From an uncultured Clostridium sp. (GTDB taxonomy: Bacteria > Bacillota > Clostridia > Lachnospirales > Lachnospiraceae), in NCBI GenBank assembly GCA_900543885.1, contig UQTA01000046.1, forward strand, positions 1 to 22,136: 22,136 nucleotides of DNA, read 5' to 3'. Of the stretch, positions 15,548-22,136 are shown in pieces. Every line of letters starts with the position of its first letter. The first letter of the stretch is position 1. Made by a program: the position numbers and the translations under genes. A model generated the notes under the pieces. It was not told where the DNA came from. It did not search any database and saw only the letters and a list, made by a program, of their open reading frames with translations.

Positions 15548-16447
15548 ATGAGACTGACACAGTTACAATATTTTATGGCTGTATATGAGCATCAAAATAT
15601 TACAAAAGCTGCTGAAAAACTGCACATATCCCAGCCAAGCATCACCATTGCCTTAAAGGAGCTGGAAAATGAATATCACGTTAACCTGTTCCACCGCATC
15701 AACAAAAAAATGTTCCTGACAGAAGAAGGAAAAATCTTCTATCGCTATGCTTCTGCTATTTTAAAAAATGTCCAGGAATTAGATAACAGCATGCAGGACC
15801 TGACCGGCAACCGGAACATGATCAAACTAGGAATGCCACTGCAGATTGGCGCATTTTTACTGCCTTTACTGTGCAAAGATTTTAAAACTGCTTATCCTAA
15901 GATTAATCTAAGTCTGGTCGAATGTGGGGCCATGGACATTGTAGACAAACTTTTAGGAGAAGAACTGGATATTGCAGTTGCCTGTATTGATCCACAAAGT
16001 ACCGCCTTAGATCTGATTCCCTTGTTCGAAACAGAAATCTGTTTCTGTGTCCACAAAAGTCATCCTCTGGCTTCCCGAACCAGTATCTCTTTTGAAGAGT
16101 CCTGTTCTTATCCTGTTACTATGGTCCCGGAAGGCTCCTATACCTATAAACGCATCTGCTCTGTAGCCAACGAAAAATGCATACATCCTAACGTCACTCT
16201 CTATTCACAACAGCTTTATACTATTTTAAATCTCATTACACTGGCTGGCATGGGTTCTTATCTTATAAAAGAAGCCACAGCCCACGCGCCGGATATTGTC
16301 ACTATTCCTTTCGTAGAGCCCCTTACTGTCACTGCAAACACATTGACAAAAAAAGGACGATTACTTTACACGGATTCTAAAGCTTTAATCAGTTTTATCC
16401 GTGAAAAATACCGTATTCAAAGGTTAAAAAATAATTTAGATTGTTAA
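15548..16447 (+). CDS. LysR family transcriptional regulator (divergent from hydro-lyase/Tct operon)
   Basis: This 299-residue LysR-type regulator has the N-terminal helix-turn-helix at about residues 1-60 (LTQLQYFMAVYEHQNITKAA, then HISQPSITIALKELENEYHV and LFHRINKKMFLTEEG). A ligand-binding domain follows from about 85. The start is placed at ATG 15548 because AAAGGAG lies at proper distance; the frame reaches a TTG at 15530 that has no ribosome site. It diverges from the aconitase-like operon across 159 nt that contain a T-N11-A palindrome, so it most likely senses the carboxylate handled by that operon. Its own end lacks a strong terminator. Confidence 0.93.
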   Translation: MRLTQLQYFMAVYEHQNITKAAEKLHISQPSITIALKELENEYHVNLFHRINKKMFLTEEGKIFYRYASAILKNVQELDNSMQDLTGNRNMIKLGMPLQIGAFLLPLLCKDFKTAYPKINLSLVECGAMDIVDKLLGEELDIAVACIDPQSTALDLIPLFETEICFCVHKSHPLASRTSISFEESCSYPVTMVPEGSYTYKRICSVANEKCIHPNVTLYSQQLYTILNLITLAGMGSYLIKEATAHAPDIVTIPFVEPLTVTANTLTKKGRLLYTDSKALISFIREKYRIQRLKNNLDC

Positions 16448-16559
16448 AAATTATTACAAACTTTTTGTATATTTTATAGTGTATTTTTTACAAATATATG
16501 TTATAATCATAAATGACATTTATTATCATTAAACAAAATATATGTTCAGGAGGTTTCAT
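16448..16559 (+). promoter_or_regulatory. Promoter region of the hydrogenase operon
   Basis: A very AT-rich leader. An extended -10, TGTTATAAT (16499-16507), is clear, while the -35 position is poor. A perfect 15-bp odd palindrome ATAAATGACATTTAT (16509-16523) sits over the expected transcription start, a repressor-like position. A weak stem TACAAA-CTT-TTTGTA (16455-16469) follows the regulator gene. TTGTTA (16441) and TTACAA (16454) resemble Rex half-sites with one extra base between them. Confidence 0.5.
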
Positions 16560-18392
16560 ATGAGCAGATTGGAGTTGTTCACCCCAAGTAAAGACCAGCT
16601 GATGGTTGAAAGTCTTTACAAAAATCTGGAGCAGCGTATTGTGGCAAGCCCTCCAGGTATCTGTCCTGTTGACATAACAAGGGCCTTTATTGAAATGTGC
16701 CATGCCCAGACCTGCGGAAAATGCGTTCCCTGCCGTGTAGGTCTTCACCAGCTAAAGCACATGATCACCAACGTATTAAACGGAGATGCCGACTATGAGA
16801 TCCTGGATCTGATCGAAGAAACTGCACTTTCCATTATGCAGACCGCTGACTGTGCCATCGGTTCTGAGGCTGCGAAAATGGTATGGCGGATGATCCATAC
16901 CTGCCGTGATGATTTTGAAGCTCATATCCGCAACAAACGATGCAGCTGTGCGATTTCCCAGCCTGTTCCCTGCGTAGCTCTCTGTCCTGCACATGTGGAC
17001 ATCCCCGGCTATATTGCCCTTGTAAGAGATGGCCGCTATGCAGATGCTATCCAGCTGATCCGCAAGGACAACCCATTTCCGTCTACCTGCGGTTTTATCT
17101 GCGAACATCCCTGTGAAGCACGCTGCCGCCGTAACATGGTAGATACATCTGTCAATATCCGCGGACTGAAGCGGGCTGCTGCTGACCTGGCTGGAAAGGT
17201 GGCTCCGCCGGCCTGCGGACCTTCCACCGGCAAAAAGATCGCTGTTGTAGGCGGCGGACCTTCCGGACTTTCTTCTGCTTATTATCTGCAGTTAATGGGC
17301 CATCAGGTCACTGTTTATGAGATGCTTCCAAAACTTGGCGGTATGCTGCGCTATGGTATTCCAAACTACCGTCTGCCTAAAGACCGTCTGGAAGAAGATA
17401 CAGACGCCATCCTGGAAACCGGTATCCAGGTACATTACAATGTAAAGATCGGTGAAGACATTAAATTAGACGAACTTAGAAAAGTATATGACGCAGTACT
17501 TATTACAGTAGGTGCCTCTACTGATAAGAAATTAGGACTTCCTAACGAAGATGCAGAAGGTATCACCTCCGCCGTTGGTTTCCTTAGAAATGTAAGCCTT
17601 GGAAACTGCCCTGATCTTACAGGACAGGAGGTAGCTGTTATCGGAGGCGGAAATGTATCCATGGACGCTGTCCGCACCGCTATCCGTCTTGGAGCAAAGA
17701 AAGTCAGCATCGTTTACCGCCGCCGTGTGGCTGATATGACTGCACTCCCGGCTGAGATCGAAGCTGCTGTAGCAGAAGGTGTGGAACTGCTTACCTTAGT
17801 TGCACCTGCCGGTATTGAAGTCGATGAAAACGGACATGTATCCGGTGTCCGCGTGACTCCTCAGATGATCAGCACCATTAAAGACGGACGTGCCAGTGTA
17901 ACTGCCAGCGGTGAGCCGGACTATGTGATCCCATGTCAGACCATGATCGTTGCCATCGGCCAGAATATTGAAACCAAACACTATGAAGAATCCGGTATCC
18001 CGGTTTCAAGAGGAAAGATCGTCACTCTGCCAAACGGCGGATTTGCAGATATACCGGGCGTATTTGCAGGCGGTGACTGTGCTTCCGGCCCTGCTACTGT
18101 TATTAAGGCTGTAGCCGCCGCAAAGGTAACTGCTGCAAATATTGATGAATATTTAGGATATCACCATGAGATCACCTGTGATATTGAAATTCCTCTTCCA
18201 AATAACAATGACCATACACCATGCGGCCGTGTGGAACTGTCTGAACGGGAAGCAAGTGAACGAAAACATGATTTTGAAGGTGTTGAAAACTGCATGAACA
18301 GAAAAGAAATTGCGCAGGAATCCGGACGCTGCCTCCGCTGCGACCATTTCGGCTTTGGAATCTTCAAAGGAGGGCGTGAGAAATTATGGTAA
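16560..18392 (+). CDS. NAD(P)H-dependent Fe-S flavoprotein: NuoF C-terminal domain fused to GltD-like oxidoreductase
   Basis: This 610-residue cytoplasmic electron-transfer protein has two parts. The first (about 1-120) is the C-terminal [4Fe-4S] domain of NuoF/HydB (Cys52, Cys55, Cys58 in TCGKCVPCRVG, and Cys98) without the usual FMN/NADH domain before it. The second resembles the glutamate synthase beta subunit/NfnB: cysteines at 138, 142, 177, 181, 185 and 189 for Fe-S clusters, an FAD fold GGGPSGLSSAYYL (231-243), an NAD(P) fold GGGNVSMD (362-369) followed by YRRR, and a final FAD motif GGDCASGPATV (504-514). A CxxC (591-594) lies near the end. ATG 16560 has an ideal AGGAGG. It overlaps the hydrogenase gene by 7 nt, so it most likely passes electrons between NAD(P)H and that enzyme. 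Glutamate synthase itself is unlikely, as no large subunit is present. Confidence 0.9.
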   Translation: MSRLELFTPSKDQLMVESLYKNLEQRIVASPPGICPVDITRAFIEMCHAQTCGKCVPCRVGLHQLKHMITNVLNGDADYEILDLIEETALSIMQTADCAIGSEAAKMVWRMIHTCRDDFEAHIRNKRCSCAISQPVPCVALCPAHVDIPGYIALVRDGRYADAIQLIRKDNPFPSTCGFICEHPCEARCRRNMVDTSVNIRGLKRAAADLAGKVAPPACGPSTGKKIAVVGGGPSGLSSAYYLQLMGHQVTVYEMLPKLGGMLRYGIPNYRLPKDRLEEDTDAILETGIQVHYNVKIGEDIKLDELRKVYDAVLITVGASTDKKLGLPNEDAEGITSAVGFLRNVSLGNCPDLTGQEVAVIGGGNVSMDAVRTAIRLGAKKVSIVYRRRVADMTALPAEIEAAVAEGVELLTLVAPAGIEVDENGHVSGVRVTPQMISTIKDGRASVTASGEPDYVIPCQTMIVAIGQNIETKHYEESGIPVSRGKIVTLPNGGFADIPGVFAGGDCASGPATVIKAVAAAKVTAANIDEYLGYHHEITCDIEIPLPNNNDHTPCGRVELSEREASERKHDFEGVENCMNRKEIAQESGRCLRCDHFGFGIFKGGREKLW

Positions 18393-20179
18393 ATTTAACG
18401 ATCGACAAATTACCTGTATCTGTAAAAGAAGGGACCACCCTGATGGAAGCTGCAGAATCCATCGGCATCCATATCCCACACTTGTGTTACTGGAAAGGCT
18501 TAAATGAGATCGCTGCCTGTCGTGTCTGCGTAGTTGAATTAGAAGGACGTGACCATCTGATCACTGCCTGCAATACAAAGGTAGAAGAAGGAATGGTCAT
18601 TTATACCAACAGCCCGAAAGTACGCTTAGACCGCCGTCTGAATGTACAGCTGATCTTGTCTCAGCATGACTGCAAATGCGCTACCTGTGTAAGAAGCGGC
18701 AACTGCTCTCTTCAAAAGATCGCCAATAACCTGAATGTCCAGGATGGTCTTTTTGAAGAACGCCTGGAAAAACAACCCTGGGATAAAACATTTCCACTGA
18801 TCCGTGAATCTGAAAAGTGCATCAAATGTATGCGCTGCGTCCAGGTCTGCGACAAGATCCAGAGTTTAAATATCTGGGATCTGGAAGGTACCGGTTCCCG
18901 CTCTACCATCAACGTAACCGGAAACCGTACCATCAGAGAGGCCGATTGTTCTCTGTGCGGACAATGTATCACCCATTGTCCTGTAGGCGCTCTTCATGAG
19001 CGGGATGATACAGAAAAATTGTGGAGAGCTTTAGCCGATCCTAATAAAACCGTAGTTGTACAGGTGGCTCCTGCTGTCCGTGCCGCATGGGGCGAAGGCC
19101 TTGGTTTTACAAGGGAAGAAGCTACCATCGGAAAGATTTTTGATGCCTTAAAGAAAATGGGGGCTGATTATGTATTTGACTCCTGTTTTACTGCAGATCT
19201 TACCATTATGGAAGAAGCAAATGAGCTGTTAGTCCGCCTTGGAAAAGGTGAACTGAAAGACCGCCCTATGTTTACCTCCTGCTGTCCTGGATGGGTCCGC
19301 TTTGTAAAGAGCGAATTCCCTCACTTTGTGAATCAGCTGTCTACCGCCAAATCACCTATGCAGATGTTCGGCGCTGTAATGAAGAGCTATTTTGCAGAAC
19401 AGATTGGTAAAAAACCGGAAGATATCTTCTCCGTTGCCATTATGCCTTGTTTAGCTAAAAAAGGCGAGGCAAATATGGAGCTGTTCTACAAGGAATATGC
19501 AGGTCATGATACCGACTGCGTGATCACCACAAGAGAATTGATCCGTATGATCAAAGGTTCCAGCATTGTCACAGACCGGCTTACTGATATCGAACCGGAC
19601 CGGCTTTTCCACGATGCTTCCGGTGCCGGCGTGATCTTCGGAGCAACTGGCGGAGTTATGGAAGCTGCCTTGCGTACTGCCTATTATGCGATCATGGGTG
19701 AAAACTGTGCTCCTGACGCCTTTAAGAATGTGCGTGCTTCTTCTCAGGAAACAGGCGTTACAGAAGCTGAGTTTGAATTAAACGGACAGACCCTTCGCAT
19801 AGCTGCTGTCAGCGGTCTGGGAAATACCAGAAACCTGTTAAAAGCCATTGAACGAGGCGAAAAACATTATGAATTTGTAGAAGTCATGGCTTGCCCAGGC
19901 GGCTGTGTAGGCGGTGGCGGACAGCCTCAGCATGATGGCGTGGAAATGGCCTTTGAGCGGGGAAAAAATCTGTATTTCCTGGATGAACATGCAGATCTTC
20001 GCCGTTCCCATGAAAATCCGGATGTAAAAGCTCTCTATGATAACTACTTTGAACAGCCATTAAGCCACAAATCTCACATGCTGCTGCATACAGATCACAA
20101 CAAGTGGCAGATGCCGCCAAGTCCACAGAGAAACCGCAACGGATATGTTGTTAATCCTAATGCAAAATTACAGGGATAA
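18386..20179 (+). CDS. hydA: [FeFe] hydrogenase, glutamate-synthase-linked (group A2-like)
   Basis: This 597-residue enzyme interconverts protons and H2. Domains in order: [2Fe-2S] ferredoxin (Cys34, 45, 48, 62); His-ligated [4Fe-4S] (His94, Cys98, 101, 107); two [4Fe-4S] ferredoxin clusters (Cys145-148-151-155 and 188-191-194-198); the H-cluster domain with TSCCPGW (Cys299/Cys300), MPCLAKKGE (Cys354) and EVMACPGGCVGGGG (Cys503, Cys507); and a small-subunit-like tail NPDVKALYDNYFEQPLSHKS (544-563). The proton-path residues of the clostridial prototype, including the first TSCC cysteine and Ser319, are kept, so it should be active. It overlaps the preceding flavoprotein gene; this pairing matches what is known as group A2. 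Maturation genes hydEFG are not in the window. Confidence 0.96.
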   Translation: MVNLTIDKLPVSVKEGTTLMEAAESIGIHIPHLCYWKGLNEIAACRVCVVELEGRDHLITACNTKVEEGMVIYTNSPKVRLDRRLNVQLILSQHDCKCATCVRSGNCSLQKIANNLNVQDGLFEERLEKQPWDKTFPLIRESEKCIKCMRCVQVCDKIQSLNIWDLEGTGSRSTINVTGNRTIREADCSLCGQCITHCPVGALHERDDTEKLWRALADPNKTVVVQVAPAVRAAWGEGLGFTREEATIGKIFDALKKMGADYVFDSCFTADLTIMEEANELLVRLGKGELKDRPMFTSCCPGWVRFVKSEFPHFVNQLSTAKSPMQMFGAVMKSYFAEQIGKKPEDIFSVAIMPCLAKKGEANMELFYKEYAGHDTDCVITTRELIRMIKGSSIVTDRLTDIEPDRLFHDASGAGVIFGATGGVMEAALRTAYYAIMGENCAPDAFKNVRASSQETGVTEAEFELNGQTLRIAAVSGLGNTRNLLKAIERGEKHYEFVEVMACPGGCVGGGGQPQHDGVEMAFERGKNLYFLDEHADLRRSHENPDVKALYDNYFEQPLSHKSHMLLHTDHNKWQMPPSPQRNRNGYVVNPNAKLQG

Positions 20180-20237
20180 GCAAAAACAGGAACTTTAAGT
20201 CCGTTATATATGCATTAATATGCGCATCACTGACACG

Positions 20238-20286
20238 AAAAAAAGCCTTCCGGCACGGATTTTTTCCAATGCCGGAAGGCTTTTTC
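20238..20286. terminator. Bidirectional rho-independent terminator
   Basis: Perfect 11-bp GC-rich arms, GCCTTCCGGCA (20245-20255) and TGCCGGAAGGC (20270-20280), are flanked by A7 on the left and T5 on the right. It lies between the convergent hydrogenase (plus) and NhaC (minus) genes and can end both transcripts. Confidence 0.94.
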
Positions 20287-20312
20287 GTTTATCTATGATC
20301 TTTCTCACACAG

Positions 20313-21722
20313 TTACATAACAAAGCCTGCGATCACATACAGGATAAAACTGATCACTGCAAGACTGCACACATACGGGAACTGGGTTTTTATGTGGTCG
20401 ATAATATCACAGCCCGTAGTGGAACAGGTCATAATCGTGGTATCGGAAATAGGAGAAGCATGATCTCCAAAAATACTTCCTCCGAACATAGCGCCTGCTA
20501 CCAACGGAATGCTGTTTCCCATGGAATAAGCCATAGGCAGTGCGATCACTGCCATAATAGCCATGGTTCCCATAGAAGTTCCTGTTGCGAAAGAAATAAG
20601 AACTGCGATCAGGAATGTTAATGCAGGAAGCAGGGCCGGGCTTAAGAACTGCTGGAAAATACTGGAAAGATAAGTACCTGTATCCAGGGACTTAACTACA
20701 TTACCCATAGTAAATCCAAACAGAAGAACGAAGGTGATCGGCAGCATGCCGCTCATTCCCTTAAAAATCTCATCAATTACCTGGCTGACTGTAAATACCT
20801 TTTCTGTTACACAAAGGACTGCTGCAACTAACAACGCTACAATAACAGCCCAGATCAGAGCCTTCATACCAGAGCCGTTCATCAGGTTTCCGTTTCCTGT
20901 AACAATCAGTGCGATAAACATAACTGCAATCAGCGCACCAACTGGAAGAAGAAGATTGATCGCTCTTGGAGTAAAGCCAGATACTGCTGTGGAAGTATCT
21001 GAATTTTCTTTTTTGTGAACCGGGTCATCCAGTTCACCGGTAGCTGCTGCTCTGGCCTCTGCTTTTGCCATTGGTCCAAAATCTTTCTGTGTTAAAGCAA
21101 GAACCAGCACCAGGACGATAGCCAGAATACAGTAGAAGTTCATAAACAGAGACTGGAACAGAACGGATACAGACTGATCTTCCGGTACACCACCGGTTAC
21201 CAGATAGCCTGCCATAGCTGCCAGCCAGCCGCTGAACGGGAATAATACACACCATGGAGTGGAAGTGGTATGTACGATAAATGCTGCTTTCTCATGAGGT
21301 ACTTTTAATGCGTCATTTACAGGTCTTGCAACAGAACCTGTTACCATACAGCTTAAGGTACCGGAAGTAAATACAACCAGACCTAACAGCCAGGTAAAAA
21401 GATTAGCCCCTCTTTTAGATTTGATGAGACCCTGTTTCTTTACAACTACATTTACGAAACCTTCAATACCACCGGACTTTTCTGCCAGATGGATCACTGC
21501 TGCTGTGATAAGTACAGAGCCGATGATCAGGGTATTGCTTTCTGTCATGGTATCCAGGATGCTGTAAATACCTGCGTTTAAACCTGTAAATACTGCAAAA
21601 TGGTTCAATACCAGGTTTCCTGTAAGGATACCAATCAAAAGTGAGATAAATACGTTTTTCGTTGTCAGTGCCAGCGCAATGGTAAGAACCGGCGGCACCA
21701 GTGACCATACACCAAATTCCAT
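20313..21722 (-). CDS. nhaC: NhaC-family Na+/H+ antiporter
   Basis: This is a membrane protein of the NhaC ion-transporter family (Na+/H+ antiporters, including the malate/lactate exchanger MleN). From ATG 21722 it has 469 residues and about 11-12 hydrophobic segments. Family marks include the N-terminal LVPPVLTIALALTTKNVFIS, the middle VFTSGTLSCMVTGSVARPV, STPWCVLFPFSGW, and the C-terminal GGSIFGDHASPISDTTIM, which is strongly conserved. The frame reaches a GTG at 21740, but ATG 21722 follows AAAGGGG with 8-nt spacing and is preferred. It lies downstream of an amidohydrolase in the same direction, separated by 111 nt, so a link to amino-acid or N-acyl-amino-acid uptake is possible. Ion or substrate specificity is not resolved. 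Confidence 0.9.
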   Translation of the reverse strand: MEFGVWSLVPPVLTIALALTTKNVFISLLIGILTGNLVLNHFAVFTGLNAGIYSILDTMTESNTLIIGSVLITAAVIHLAEKSGGIEGFVNVVVKKQGLIKSKRGANLFTWLLGLVVFTSGTLSCMVTGSVARPVNDALKVPHEKAAFIVHTTSTPWCVLFPFSGWLAAMAGYLVTGGVPEDQSVSVLFQSLFMNFYCILAIVLVLVLALTQKDFGPMAKAEARAAATGELDDPVHKKENSDTSTAVSGFTPRAINLLLPVGALIAVMFIALIVTGNGNLMNGSGMKALIWAVIVALLVAAVLCVTEKVFTVSQVIDEIFKGMSGMLPITFVLLFGFTMGNVVKSLDTGTYLSSIFQQFLSPALLPALTFLIAVLISFATGTSMGTMAIMAVIALPMAYSMGNSIPLVAGAMFGGSIFGDHASPISDTTIMTCSTTGCDIIDHIKTQFPYVCSLAVISFILYVIAGFVM

Positions 21723-21833
21723 ACTGTTTTCCCCTTTCACTTCTCCTCTTTTTTGTGTCTTTTTTATTTTCAGACGTCTTTTTCGGCGTTTCTGAACATA
21801 TCTCCCAAAGCTTTATAGGGCTTTCTATTCTTT

Positions 21834-22136
21834 TTATGACAATGTTCTCAGTGCAGTTCCCAGATCTCCCTTTACGATCTTACAGTCTTTTGCCGCGATC
21901 TCACCGCCGATGAATACATAGTCGATACCTGTGGGTGGGATCATAGGATCGTCAAAGGTTGCTCCATCTTTGATCTTTTCCAGGTCAAAAATAACCACAT
22001 CTGCATCTGCACCTACATTCAGGCGTCCTTTATGAGAAAGTCCCAGGCGCTTTGCAGGAACAGCTGTCATCTTTTCAATTCCGTCATACAGCGAAATGTC
22101 CCCTTTTCTTACAAATGCTGCACGGACTCTTGGGAA
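21834..22136 (-). CDS. N-acyl-D-amino-acid deacylase / amidohydrolase, C-terminal part (runs off window)
   Basis: Only the last 100 residues lie in the window; the frame is open to the right edge, beginning FPRVRAAFVRKGDISLYDGI. The segment EKMTAVPAKRLGLSHKGRLN followed by VGADADVVIFDLEKI is the typical C-terminal return to the small beta-domain of amidohydrolases, closest to the D-aminoacylase/dihydroorotase-like group (compare KMTSLPARRLGL and GxxADIVVFD). These metal enzymes remove N-acyl groups from D-amino acids. The catalytic metal site is upstream of the window and cannot be checked. It probably shares a transcript with the NhaC gene. No strong terminator is visible in the 111-nt gap. 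Confidence 0.85.
   Translation of the reverse strand, partial: FPRVRAAFVRKGDISLYDGIEKMTAVPAKRLGLSHKGRLNVGADADVVIFDLEKIKDGATFDDPMIPPTGIDYVFIGGEIAAKDCKIVKGDLGTALRTLS

Overview
The window most likely comes from an anaerobic, low-to-moderate-GC Firmicute, probably of the Lachnospiraceae/Clostridia. This is inferred from the strong AGGAGG-type ribosome sites, the [FeFe] hydrogenase linked to a glutamate-synthase-like flavoprotein, the lipoprotein-type solute-binding protein, and the overall gene style. It carries no rRNA, tRNA, CRISPR array or insertion sequence that I can see. It reads as a chain of small metabolic modules, two of them governed by divergently transcribed LysR-type regulators.

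Layout, left to right. (1) 107-1447, minus: a MATE drug/Na+ antiporter with a MerR-like dyad in its promoter. (2) 1546-5157: a LysR regulator (minus) divergent from an enolase-superfamily dehydratase and an APC-type permease (plus). A perfect 15-bp-arm bidirectional terminator at 5180-5228 closes this unit. (3) 5232-7900, minus: a nitrate/sulfonate/taurine-type ABC importer (permease, ATPase, binding protein). Its ATPase lacks the usual C-terminal tail and its binding protein lacks a signal peptide; the two meet in different reading frames. (4) 8203-15388, minus: a seven-gene operon with an aconitase-family large and small subunit, two fold-type I PLP enzymes and a tripartite tricarboxylate transporter (TctC, TctB, TctA). 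It has a LysR regulator diverging at 15548, a recognisable promoter and operator, and a terminator at 8098-8150. tctC is broken by a one-base frameshift in an A6 run. (5) 16560-20179, plus: a two-gene hydrogenase operon, a NuoF-tail/GltD-like NAD(P)H flavoprotein followed by a full-length [FeFe] hydrogenase. (6) 20313 to the right edge, minus: an NhaC-family antiporter preceded by the C-terminal end of a D-aminoacylase-type amidohydrolase that runs off the window.

The most interesting unit is region 4. It combines carboxylate uptake, an aconitase-like hydro-lyase and two PLP enzymes under one LysR regulator, with no leuA or leuB. This suggests a catabolic pathway for a carboxylate or amino acid rather than leucine synthesis. 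The small subunit's specificity loop reads Tyr-Thr-Ser-Ile instead of the classical isopropylmalate (YLRT) or homoaconitate (YLVY) types, so the substrate is open. The two adjacent importers (regions 3 and 4) both have a defective binding-protein gene, which points either to gene decay or to indel errors in the assembly; only resequencing can tell.
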